From the NCBI GenBank assembly GCA_037074615.1, contig CM073570.1, positions 17,084,185 through 17,148,184 on the forward strand: a stretch of 64,000 nucleotides of DNA, given 5' to 3'. The notes under the pieces are model-generated. The model was not told where the DNA came from. It was given only the letters and a program-made list of their open reading frames with translations, and did not search any database. This DNA is from Leucaena leucocephala (lineage: Eukaryota; Streptophyta; Magnoliopsida; Fabales; Fabaceae). Made by a program: the position numbers and the translations under genes. Shown here piece after piece: positions 25,927 through 36,949 of this stretch. Numbering within the stretch: position 1 is the first letter of the stretch; each line of letters opens with the position of its first letter.

Positions 25927-26139
25927 AACTTTCAATTCAAGGCTATTAGTGTTTACTTGTTGGATTCCTAGATGTTCACAGCGTAGAACGGTCGGCCCGC
26001 TATGGCGCCTTCATTACTCCTAAACGTCTTAAAACAAAGAATTATTTTAATTTTTTTTCTTGTTCAATTTAATATTTTTCATTAAATTACTCTCTAGTTC
26101 TAAATACTTTTATATGTTTATATGTAAGGAATAATTGGT

Positions 26140-26655
26140 TGGTTTGGTATGAGGGGTTTAGGGAGAGGAGAAGAGAAGGGAATGGATTTTGCTTCCCTCC
26201 TCTTATTTAGATATTTAAAACTTGTTGGAAGAGAGGGAAAATTTAAAAAAAAATCTTCTACTCCCTTCCAAATTCCCCCAATTTTAGAAAGGAGGTAAAA
26301 CTTGAGAGGGGAGAAAAAATTTTAAAAAGAGGGAAAATTTTTAAAAATTTTCTACCCCTCCCTTGCAAAATTGGGGGAATTTGGAGGGTAAGGTTAATAT
26401 TTTATTTTATAATATTAATATACTCATAATTTTTTAATATCCCAATAGTATCCATATATTATATTTTATAAAATAATATAAAAATAAATTTGTCTATATA
26501 AATTTTTTTTCTTCTCTCCCTTTTTAAACCAAACAAAAAAACATGAAAATTTTTCTCCTCCCCCTTCTTTAATATTAATCCAAACAATATAAAAATAAAA
26601 TCTCTCATCTTTTCTTCTATTAAAATTCCTCTCCTCTATTGAGCCAAACGCACCC
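26140..26655. repeat. Foldback MITE-like element
   Basis: The left end ggtttggtatgaggggttta, leading into gggagaggag, is mirrored imperfectly by the right end ctcctctattgagccaaacg. A nested inverted pair lies inside: tcccttccaaattcccccaa near 26270 and ttgggggaatttggagggt near 26370. The middle is nearly pure A/T. This looks like a non-autonomous TIR element related to 3238-3585. Confidence 0.55.
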
Positions 26656-27649
26656 TAGGACTTGTTTATAACACGTTGTGCAAGATTTATTTTGCAACTC
26701 ATGAGATAAAACTACTATCATACATATTATTTTGGTTAAAATAAAATCCGTTAATGTTCTTTTTATATATTGAAAAGTTTAGGGGAAAAAAATTAAATAT
26801 GTATATTTTAAAAAATGGAAAACAAGAGCAAACAATATAATATATTACAAAATTAGGATTATTGGCACTATTGAATTCAATGCTTCTTGTTGACAAGCTT
26901 TTTTTCATTTGCTCGTTGATTTTTACATAAGTGTGTCTTTCTCTTATATTATATGAGAATTAAGACTAGTCTTGACGGATATTAGAACTAAATTCATGGA
27001 ATAAACTTAAAAAAATAACAAAAAACAAAATATGAACTTTAATTTCTGTTTCACGAGTCTCTTGTTGTGCTGCCATATGTTGATATCATATTGGCACCAG
27101 TAGCCGGATGTTAATGGTCGGGTTAATTTGTAAAAAGCGAAAGGGAATTATAATTTAAATGATCTCGATTTATACATGCAAACATATATGGAGAAAGGAC
27201 GGGATAAAAATATATTCGCCTAAATGGGATCTACAGGAAGTGAATTCTCTCGTCATTTTCTCTCAATATTTCTCTCTGTGCCCAGTAAACTTGAATCTAA
27301 CAAATATTGGGGAAGTGGGGTCATTAAATGCTGATAAGGAGAAGATGTCAGATAGAAGAGTAAGAATAATTAATTAGAATGGAGGGTTCAGGTGGAGGCA
27401 TGTTTAATTTGTTTATTATGTGGATACATTACAACAGGGAGAAAAAGGAGGATGGGAGGCAATAGAAGAGGGCACATGCATGCAAGTATTGATTGATGGG
27501 AGGAATATATGGTTAGATAGATACATGTTATACAATGGAGTATCATTAATTATACACAGATAATGCAGAGGGGCTTCACAGTGATGGGCATCTTTCTCCT
27601 CATCTTGAAGGTGGGGAAGTACAATATGAGATCAGATGTTGCAGAAATA
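26656..27649. other. Intergenic, no genes recognised
   Basis: About 1 kb of AT-rich DNA downstream of the CYP90-like pseudogene, ending in an (AT)n run at about 27646-27668. Nothing coding is recognised. Confidence 0.45.
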
Positions 27650-28495
27650 TATATATATATATATATATGCTCAGCTCCAGCTGCAGCCCCTGGCACAGTC
27701 TCCGAACGGATTATAGTACCCCAACTTGTTGCTCATGCATGCTCTCCTCCTCCCATTTCCATGGATTGAACTCCACAGGCTTCTCATATATCCTCCTGTC
27801 CATGTGAATCAACACTTGCCACCGTCTACCTTATCATATATGAAACACACTCGCCTTTAATTTATACACCTTTGGTTGCTCTTCTCCATATCGCATTCAC
27901 TATATTGGCCAGTATTAGAGTTTCACTAATAACCTAATTAATTGTAATTGAGTAGGCCCAAATCGTTTCATGTTTGTATGCAAGTATATTGAAAAACATG
28001 TTCCTTTCATATAATATATGGAGACTCACATTTTGGGTGAATAGCAGCGACATGTAATCGGTCCATTAGTAATCATCGCCGCCATCCTTCCGCCTCTTGA
28101 GTTCCATGTTTTCCTCCTGCCAATCAAAAGTATGAATTGATTACTTCCAGCTTGGATATGAATGCAGAGTACTAAAGCCAATCAGTAATCAATAATAATG
28201 CAGGATGGATGCCGTGGTTTGAATTTCCCATGGCCAGAATTGCAAATTGCCAAACGCATGTTGCGGGAATATGGAAATGTACTTGTCTACTGATGCTGCA
28301 AATGAAACGCTCACCGCTTTCCAACTTTCTTTCTAAGCCTCGTGCGAAAGTGACTCCACTGCCGACTACTATCTCTCAGCTCTCAGAGTTCTTGTTTTTA
28401 TCAATCACCATTACTTGTCTTGCAAAACTAGCGAGCGGGACGGTAGGACAAGGGTTTGCATCTACTTAATACGATGGGCCTCACTCTCCTCCTTT

Positions 28496-28600
28496 TTTTT
28501 TTTCTTTGGTTGACCACCCGATTTATCAAAATTTTATATCAATTACATTTAGACCTGACCCGTAGTATAACTGACTATAGTAGATGAGTCTCCCAATCTT
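28496..28600 (-). mobile_element. 5'-truncated SINE inside the P450 pseudogene
   Basis: A 105-bp insert is flanked by the perfect 13-bp repeat actctcctccttt at 28483-28495 and 28601-28613. On the minus strand it carries gagactcatctac, the core gggtcaggtctaaatg and ttgataaatcgggtggtc, then an A-run. It is the 3' part of the SINE family seen complete at 8948 and 25743. It lies in the intron between exon relics C and D. Confidence 0.75.
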
Positions 28601-28717
28601 ACTCTCCTCCTTTGAATCCAAAATCTTACGGATGCTTTTATATTCCCCTAAGGTGGGCCCCTTCAAAACCCTTCCCTCCTTCTGCTGGGCCTGGCCCATT
28701 CAGCTTCTCCCATATTC

Positions 28718-28766
28718 ATCTTACTGCAACCCATTGTACCCAAGAAAAAAAATCTTACTTCAACCC
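28718..28766. repeat. Retroposition footprint 1: TTGTACCC plus poly(A) with target duplication
   Basis: A 19-base insert, attgtacccaagaaaaaaa (28733-28751), sits between atcttactgcaaccc (28718-28732) and atcttacttcaaccc (28752-28766), a 15-bp direct repeat with one mismatch. This is the expected result of an extremely 5'-truncated reverse-transcribed tail. Confidence 0.6.
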
Positions 28767-28809
28767 GACAAAAAAAACGGGGGAGGAGGGAAGGTACCAC
28801 CACTAAGGA

Positions 28810-28851
28810 GGAGAGGGCGTTTGTACCCAAAAAAAAAAAAAGGAGAGGCCG
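28810..28851. repeat. Retroposition footprint 2: TTGTACCC plus poly(A)
   Basis: The insert of about 22 bases, tttgtaccc followed by an A-run (28820-28841), lies between ggagagggcg (28810-28819) and ggagaggccg (28842-28851), a 10-bp direct repeat with one mismatch. It marks the broken 3' end of P450 exon relic C. Confidence 0.5.
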
Positions 28852-29847
28852 CGGGGAGAGTCGGAGAAATTTGACTGCCCAGGTCATGGCCGTCGGGAGG
28901 GTCTCCTCACAGTGGATCATCATCTCTATGATGTTGCCGCTTATTGCCTCCACCGATAGCCCATAGTCCCCAAAGAGCACGTCCACCGCATCTCTCTCTG
29001 CTCCCTTCTCCTCCGTCTCCAAATTCTTCCTCTCCTCCACTATCTTCCCACCGTCTTCATCATTCTCTCCTTTGCCTGCATGCACACGTGTACACCCGCA
29101 TTTCAAAATAAGCCCTAGTTATATCTCAACATTATCGCACCTCCCACACATTTGACCTTCAAAGATTTATACAGTCTTGTTCCCGGAAACTTGATGGGCA
29201 CGCATCTCAAGCCTTTTATGAATTCCTCGAACTCTCTCTTCAACGTCTCCAGTTCTTCTCCAGGCCCAACGCTCTTCAGAGCTCTCACCAGAATTGTCAA
29301 TGTATTCTGCATGCCACCCACATATACTTCAACAAACCTTATATTTCAATGCTTATCATTCAAAACTTCTTACCTTACCTTATTCCTTTTTATTTATTAA
29401 TTCCTCTTTTTTAATATAGTCGCTAATATTTAATTTAATTCTGTGTTCTCATATATAATATTCTATGTAATCCCAAAAGCTTTAAATGATGAAATGAAAA
29501 TGAGAGAAGGTGGGCGCCGGGGGGGGGGGGATCTTTGCCTTTTTTACTCGACCCTGAACGTATATTAATGGTTGGTGATTCCAAGAAGCTAAGCAAAGGG
29601 TGACAGAGCGTTGAATGTCAGCGGTGATGCGAGATTTGAGAAGAGGGGATCGGAGGAATCCGGCGATGAGGGAATGGAGCTTCCTGTGGAGGTTGCCGTT
29701 GATCTGAAGATGTCGTGCTGTCCCATGATGGACATGGGATATGCAGGCACGAACACGTTTCCCTGGTTCCGCAATATCATCTTGTTCGCCTCCGCCGATA
29801 CTATCACCTCACTTCCCAATATGTTGGTCTTGAACACCCTTCCATAC

Positions 29848-31977
29848 CTGCAATGGGTATCCTACTTTACACTACTTCCTTGGTTATGCTAATCCCTATT
29901 TATTGAATCACAACGATGCGTGTTTAATGCTTCTTCCAAGTATAGCATCATCAATGTTTGGATTAATGCAGCAATCTAATCTCCCTCTACCACCTTCCAT
30001 CATTTCTTCATATTACTTCAAGTGCGTTTTGCCCTCCAAGGCCTCTATTTTATTAGTTACGCCCCCCACCACAAGTGATCGTAATTATACCAAATTAAAT
30101 GAACTCAAGCCTAGTAATAGCAGCATATATTTTCCCATAGTTCAATCAGAGCCGTAATTCTTTCCTAGTTTCTAAACTTACAAAAATTAGTAACATTATA
30201 TTCCTGGCCATATGTTTATTTTAAAATACAATTAAATGGCTAAGAACTCATTATTTATCGCACATCTAATTAAATTAATAGAGTTGACTTTTGCATTTAA
30301 TGTAAATAATGTTTTATTTCCTTAAAGAAAACAGAACAGAAGCAACAAGCACACATCATTATAAGTCAAATACTACCATACATTTCATTAAAATTATTCG
30401 TTTCTAGCCACCATCAATAGTACTACAAAAGGCATGGAATATTCCTGTAGGTAATTATAGAGGAGGAATCAAACCCATTGAGTTTAAAGAAATCGATTAA
30501 ATGGATTATTTGTCATTATTATCTACAAATTACATTGTGACTATTTTTCCTAAGATACTCTTCTTTTAATGAGGATATCCAATGTGGGAGACAAGAGAAA
30601 AATATTAAACAAATTAAAGAAGCTGACAACATGAACCAAAGTCTTGTATTTAGGACCCATGAAGGAGTAATAGGAAACCTAGCTAGCGAAATTAGGAGTC
30701 TAGTACTTCAAAGAGGGTGGAATTAACTGACCAACTCAACTCGGGACAAATGTTATGGGGTACAGGACACAAATCCTTGTAATTCAGAATCCACGCTTAA
30801 GACCCTTTGGTGGATCGATGGGCGTAGTTCATCTTCTTCCTCTAAGTTCATAGAGACGACCAACTTGTGAGTTGTAACTTCTCTTTCTTCCTTTTTCTCG
30901 TTATTCTAAAATATTAATTACATTGATCCCTGTTTTTTCACCCTAATGAAGCCAAAACCATGGCACTCGTTAATACAAATTGCTAAAATTCGAACTCTTC
31001 TGAAAACAAAATTATAATAGTTGATGCTGGTTCGAAAGATGCATAAAATTCAGGCTCTCGTGAGCCAAGGGGGTGACATGTGACATGTAGTTTCAAGTGA
31101 CGGCGAATAAGTACTAGGGAGTCCAATGATTGAAGGGGCTACCAAAAACTAAAATGCTTATAATTAAGGGCCATGCGTGATGAGTAATTAGTTTTTTGTG
31201 TGCTTCATTTATTTAATTGGAATCTCAAGAATATTATTTAAAATCTTGTCATTATATTGTAATACCCCTAATCTAATCTTTAAAATACTTTTTGTAATCT
31301 TAGCATGGTGAAAAAAACTATTATTTTAGGCTTTTAGTTTATTGTGTATTTTTACTGCGTTATATCAATAGAATAATAACATTACAATAATGTTACGAAT
31401 ACAGGAAACGAGTATAAATCTCTTTTTTATATATATAGTCCTAATCCAAAAACTAATTCGCTGACACAGTCCATCTAACAATTGAGATGCAAGCGGTTTC
31501 AAATGGGATGAAAAGTGAATAATAAATAGTTTTTTAGCAGTTTTCCAGTGGAACATCCGCACAAGGAAAGCGGGGGCAATCTTTCTCACCCATTGTTTTT
31601 TCTTTTAAAAAAGGAAGTATAGCTTTTTTTGCATACCCAAAAAGGAGAAGACAAAGTTAAAAGCTATGAAATAAACTTAATTATCTTTGATAAATTTTAA
31701 AATTAGTTAAAGGAATATAAAGATGTTATGAAATAATTATGCCTATTTATATATATAGTCACGTGAGATCTAAATTAAAGGATATATGCATGGGTGCCCC
31801 ATTCGCAAGAGAGAATCTGTGGGGCAAAACCAGATTTTGTCTGTGTAGAAGAGATTTCGCCGATAAAGAAAATAATTTTGTAGGGTTCCCTCTCAAATAC
31901 GTGGAATATACTCTTATTTAATGGTCAACTTCTAATTGCCATAGAGCTAGGCGAGGTGGATCAACTGTAGAGGTGGT
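29848..31977. other. Intergenic, no genes recognised
   Basis: About 2.1 kb upstream of the P450 pseudogene. I looked here for its missing first exon and did not find it. The sequence is AT-rich without recognisable repeats or RNA genes. Confidence 0.45.
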
Positions 31978-32374
31978 AATTGACCAACCTCCCCAAAAAA
32001 ATGGCCGAAGGAGCCCGCCTCCAAAAAAAGTTGGATAATCGGTCAAGTTTGCGGGTTCACCTCTTTTTTTAATTTTACTATTATTATTATTTTATTTATT
32101 TTCTATTTATTTTTAATTTAATTCTAAATCTCTTAAGCCTAAACTTAACTTCCTTTTTTTATTATTTTATTATTTTGAAACTTTGTGTTGAAAAGAAAAA
32201 AAAATGACAGATTAACGAGTTCAAGTTGTTTTTTTTTTTTTGGTACAAACGAGTTCAAGTTGTTGATTAAATACCAATCTGTAAAGAGAGGAACTTTTTG
32301 AACCCAACTTGCTTCCTTCCAAAGCGTTATGGGCTAGCTTGTTTTAAGCGGATTGACCCATAATACCGACCCTA
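31978..32374. mobile_element. hAT-type MITE with 8-bp target duplication
   Basis: The left end tagaggtggtaattgacc and the right end gacccataataccgacccta form imperfect terminal inverted repeats. They are flanked by atcaactg (31970-31977) and atcaagtg (32375-32382), 7 of 8 bases identical, the size typical of hAT insertions. It is 397 bp with no coding capacity. A tiny poly(T) insert with its own target duplication lies within (32214-32264). Confidence 0.7.
32214..32264. repeat. Retroposition footprint 3: 17-bp insert with perfect 17-bp target duplication
   Basis: The 17-bp sequence aacgagttcaagttgtt occurs at 32214-32230 and again at 32248-32264. Between them is only eleven T's and ggtaca (32231-32247), which reads TGTACC plus eleven A's on the minus strand. 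The same TGTACC-A(n) form is seen in the two footprints near 28.7-28.85 kb. Confidence 0.8.
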
Positions 32375-32803
32375 ATCAAGTGGGCTTATGACTTGTGAAT
32401 GGATGGTCTAGTAGTGTCATAGCCTCTCCTCTAATCGGGAGTTTGAACATGTTGTGAAGTGGCATATGTGAACATAGATTTATGTGCTAACATTTATATA
32501 ACTTAATTTGACCCTTATGGAAAGCTTTTTAATAATTATACTGTTTGAGTGAAACTTTATAGTAATTTTTTTAATATAATTATCAATTATAAAATAAATT
32601 AGACGAGTTTCTACAAGTATGTAAAAATATATAAATTGGCGTCTAAGATGAAACTGAGAATCCGTTGGCGGAAAAAATATACAGTGAGAAACCGTTGTGG
32701 CCGGTGTCCTTTTGTTCCTTTCGTATAACCATCTTCTGTTCGCAATTACACTTCACAATCTCTCTTCTCTGGGTTCTCAAATCTACCATTACGCGCAAAA
32801 ATA

Positions 32804-35800
32804 ATGACCAGTTCTTCTTCAGCTGTAGCTCGCAAAGTTGGCAAAGTTCTCAAACCTACTTACTTTCTTCAATTTCCTTTGCCCTCCTTTCCATTTTTAT
32901 CGATTGTTTTTGTTTACCTTGTTCTATTTTTGACTCTCATCTTCAGGGTCTCTGCAAGATTGCCTGCAATAGGCTTCAGAAGGAACTGGTCCAGTGGCAG
33001 GTTAATCCTCCCGCTGGTTTCAAACACAAAGTCGCTGACAATCTCCAACAGTATTCTCTTTTTTGCTCTCTCCAACGGTATTCTCTTTTTTGCTCTCATT
33101 TTCTTCATATTCATCTCCCGAATCTGTTTCTTTGTTAATGAGTAAGAATTCAATTTTTAAAATTCTTAGCTGTTGCTTCACTTGCTTGTGTTCTTTGGTA
33201 GTCACCCCCGCGCGCGGGTCTTCCAAGTCTATTTGATTTAGTGGGCTTTTTTGTTTGGTTCCGGCTTAATCTCGGTTTTGACGATTCACCCACCCCCACT
33301 TGCCCTTGTTTTTAGTTTGGTTTTTCGATTGAGTGCTTACATGTCTCCCGATGTTCTGTTAAATTGTTTCTATTGATTTTTCTCAATAGGTGGGCTGTTG
33401 AAGTGATTGGAGCTCCTGGGACACTTTATGCCAATGAAACCTATCAACTACAAGTTGACTTTCCCGAGCATTATCCTATGAAAGCTCCACAGGTTGTAAA
33501 TCCCTCTTTGTAACGATGTCTGGTGTTCACTATTGCTGGGAATTGTGTCCTTTCAAATTTGGGGTTAATTGACCCGGTTAATTTCTCTAAATATTTGTTG
33601 ATCAAGCTTGAAGACTTCCATCCATGGTAAATGTTGTGCCATGTCAACAACATCGTATTATTCATCTTCACTTTTGCTTCTTTCTTCGCAGAGTTACTCA
33701 GTTGATCTCTAAATGTAAGAAGAGGTAAAATAAAAGAAGTGATACGATTTCATGTGGCCAAGAACTAACTATTAAAGCCTTAAAAGTTTAGTTAGTTAAC
33801 ATCAATGCTGCATGAAAAGAACAGAAAGGAGGGAATTTATGACTTGTGTAAAGCCTGCAGATCATGAATGAGATTAGAGTTATTCTGAAAAGCACATATG
33901 GGAGATAAATTTGGGATTTCATGCTCATATATTGAACAATGAGATGGAATATGTATTATGAACAATGAGTTGATCTCTATCTAACAACCAGCGCCCTTTC
34001 TTCTTTCTTTTCCACTATATTCATATGAATACTGAAGCAAAAAGTTTATTTTTCAAACGTGTCTGTACCTTTACACATCTTGCATTGGGAGTATTTCTCT
34101 TCACATTCAGTGTGATTTTCTTTCCAATTAATATAGGACAATAGGAAATTTTTTAGTTTGAAAGGTCAGTCACTGAATCTTTTGAGAAGAAGCCAATGTG
34201 AAGGTGAACAAATCAGTGAGTACAGATATCCTCATATTCTGACATGATGTGATATTCACCATGGATGGCAGACTTGTTAGATTTTATGGCGGAGATATAG
34301 AGAAATTTATTCCATCAATTTATCTCAAAATTGAGAAGATCCAGTTCCTTGATACTGTTCTATTCTGACTTTTATTATGTACGTTTAACAGGTCATATTT
34401 TTGCATCCAGCTCCATTGCATCCCCATATCTACAGCAATGGGCATATTTGTCTAGGTATGTGTGAGGAGGGGTTTTAATACTAATTTTTCTAGACCTTAT
34501 TTACTTTGTCTCATGGTCAACTGTTGTTTGATACAATGTTTTTTGGGGTTGAGATTGTCAACTGTTATTCCTGCTTTTATTGATTATTTCTTTGGATCTT
34601 GTTGATTACTTTGGTGATTTCTTTGTTATGATGAGATACATGATTATCATTGCTTACTCTTGCTAAGATGCACAGGAAAGAGTATGTAATTGAATAGTTG
34701 GTTTAAGCTCCAGTGATGGTTGAAAAAGTAACTTTACCTGCTCAATTGAACATGTCTTCTTTTGATTTGGTTAGCCTCTTCTATATGGCAAGGAGATGGA
34801 AATATATCCTCTCATGTCAAGTAGGAAAAGGGCTCTCATTTTAGTTGAATCTCCACCATACAACAGTGACCCACTAGTGAGGGTGAAACAGTGCCCAATA
34901 GGAAGAAGGTGAAGTATGGAAATCTGAGAATGAAATGAAAACTATAGAAAATGTTATTAAAATAGTAGCAGTTGAAGAAAGCTGAATTTTCCTGCCCCAT
35001 GAAGCTCCATTGCACGAGAGGAAGAAGGCCATGTCATTTTTAGTTGGTTTAAATGAAAGCGCTTTCTCTGTTTGGGTGCCTTTAATGCGATGATGTGGCA
35101 CTTTTTATATGATTAGATTACTTGAATGCTTGAGATTCAACTAAAATGAGAGTACTTTTCCTGCTTAAAATGAAATGATTCATTTCCAAAGGATATAGCA
35201 AAACTATGGCATATCTGGGAACATTTGGAAGAAGTTTGGCAGCCTTTTTCTCTCTCCCTATTCTAGAACTTTTCTCTATTATTTTCTAGTCTGCATTTCT
35301 TCTGTGCTTTTTCTGCAGGCTTTTAGCGACTTGAGTTTATTAGCTTGTTTACACATTTAAACTTTTCCCCATTCATTATGAGAAGTAACTGTGTGTTGTT
35401 ACTGCAAAATTGTCAAACCTTTCTATAAAATATATAGGGAAAATATCATTTCAGGTCCTTATAATTCAATCATGTTTTGTTTATAGTTTATTTTCGTGGT
35501 TTCCCATCCCATTTTATTTGCTCAATCTAAAATATTTGTCCTTTTAGTTTTGACAAATACTCAGAAGAACCATGAGTTAGCCCAAATAGTGTTAATTTTG
35601 CTGAGGTGGACTTAATACTGTTAAACCCAATAAAAGTATGCGCATCCCCAAGGCTCCTCCTGTATGACAGTAATAGCCACAAAACCCATTTGGGCATCCA
35701 ACAAACCTCTGGCCAAAATTTTGATCTGTCCATGAAGTGGGAATTTTTTTCCAGTTTATCATGTTTTTTCCTAATCATTTGATGTGTTTAACGGTGTTAA

Positions 35801-36949
35801 GTCCATCTCAGCAGAACTCATGGTCCTTTTGAGTATTTTCCAAACTAAAAAGGCAAATGTTTCAGATGGAGCAAATAAAAGGGATGGGGAACCACAAAAA
35901 TAAACTACAGGGACTAAAAACAAAACATGTTTAAAGTATAGAGATTTGGAGTGATATTTTCCCAAATATATATAAATGTTAGACTTGGAGATATCGTTCA
36001 TATAGTTGGTTATACAAATGTCTCCTCTTCTCTGTGCGTGTGTGTATGATTCTGCAAATGCTTAGTGGCTGTGTTGAGAGTTTGCTGAGTCTTAGTGGGG
36101 AAGGAAGTTAGGAATGAATTCTTTTCTCAATCAACTTAACGCTTATTGAGGATCTGGCTCAATTGTTCTAATATACGGAGGTGGCAGCATTTTAGCATAT
36201 TCGTAACATCTTGTTCAAAAATTAAATTACTTTCTCTTGGCGATTTGAGTGTTGAGGGAGAGCATTAGCTTGTATTAAACCGCCTGACTTCTTCAGTTTT
36301 ACATATGAATGTGTAGTTTTCATGTTTGAACACCTGCTACTTGACATCATTCGCATTTCTATGTTTAAATTATAACCATACCGTGCCATGATGGACTCCT
36401 CCAATTCTAGTTTTCATACTTCATAGGCTGCCAAAAATTAAAGCAAGATTTACTTGGTTGCTTTCCTTGATAGTGATGAGCTGACACTATGATGAACCTA
36501 CGCAGATATAGTGTATGATTCGTGGTCCCCAGCGATGACAGTTAGTTCTATATGCGTCAGTATTCTTTCAATGCTCTCAAGCTCAACTATGAAGGTGTGA
36601 ATTTAATGATGGCGAATATTTTCTCTCCCAGTATACATTTCCACGGTAGTTGTACATATACAAGCTTTAGATGTAGCTGGATGCAGATTCCACAAAGGCA
36701 TATTAATATATTTGCTTCAATAAGGTTTTGATAAAAATAACTTAAAAAGCGGTTGGAAATCTCTACACAGGGGACGGCATTCTAATTAATATTCCCTTAT
36801 CTAATAGGTTTGCATTTTGCCATGAAGAATGACTTTCTCCATCTCTCGTGCAGCAACGTCCTGAAGATGATGACCGCTATGTTAAGAACTGCAGAAACGG
36901 CAGATCTCCTAAGGAGACAAGGTGGTGGTTCCACGATGATGAAGTATAA
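32804..36949 (+). CDS. UBC16: Ubiquitin-conjugating enzyme E2, UBC16-like
   Basis: Six exons join in phase: 32804-32836, 32947-33050, 33390-33492, 34392-34455, 36506-36594 and 36854-36949 (TAA), giving 162 residues, the usual length for plant UBC15-18. The E2 fold runs through the whole protein: KIACNRLQKELVQWQVNPPA, then APGTLYANETYQLQVDFPEH, then HPHIYSNGHICLDIVYDSW with the catalytic Cys near residue 100, then SSICVSILSMLSSS. It ends CRNGRSPKETRWWFHDD. It accepts ubiquitin from E1 as a thioester and passes it on with an E3. Exon 2 has two possible donors 27 bp apart, at 33051 and 33078, created by a tandem duplication. Both keep the frame, and the second adds nine residues. The 2-kb intron 4 carries a Mutator-type MITE. 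The gene otherwise looks intact. Confidence 0.93.
33043..33096 (+). repeat. 27-bp tandem duplication spanning the exon 2 splice donor of the E2 gene
   Basis: Unit 1 (33043-33069) and unit 2 (33070-33096) differ at one base. Each contains caac, then a or g, then gtattctc, so each carries a GT donor, at 33051 and 33078. Because 27 is divisible by three, both donors keep the downstream frame. Confidence 0.9.
35437..35963. mobile_element. Mutator-type MITE in intron 4 of the E2 gene
   Basis: The 527-bp element starts gggaaaatatcatttcag and ends gagtgatattttccc. Its arms, about 35437-35625 and 35775-35963, are long imperfect inverted repeats; for example ttttgctgaggtggacttaa on the left answers ttaagtccatctcagcagaa on the right. 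A perfect 9-bp direct repeat, aaatatata, flanks it at 35428-35436 and 35964-35972, the duplication size of Mutator-like elements. It encodes nothing. Confidence 0.8.

Larger units (their letters stand above)
27650..29847 (-). pseudogene. Cytochrome P450 pseudogene, CYP90C/CYP90D type
   Basis: Minus-strand exon relics appear in order with intact splice signals but broken frames. Exon relic A (29847 to about 29531) reads YGRVFKTNILGSEVIVS, then loses frame after QHDIF near 29730; one base over it continues NGNLHRKLHSLIAGFLRSP. Relic B (29306-29157) is intact, with VGPGEELETLKREFEEFIKG and IKFPGTRLYKSLK. Relic C (29075 to about 28850) reads AKERMMKTVG, loses a base, then VEERK and GNIIEMMIHCEETLPTAMT. 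Relic D (28116-28030) reads EENMELKRRKDGGDDY, a TAA at 28068-28066, then WTDYMSLLFTQN. Relic E (27933 to about 27650) reads VISETL and ANIVNAIWRR, a stop, then VEFNPWKWEEE and a rearranged heme-loop region. The family hydroxylates brassinosteroid precursors. The amino-terminal exon was not found. This copy cannot make a functional enzyme. Confidence 0.88.

Noticed and set aside
35527..36001. Open frames inside intron 4 of the E2 gene
   Set aside because: They lie in the arms of the Mutator-type MITE and overlap its inverted repeats.
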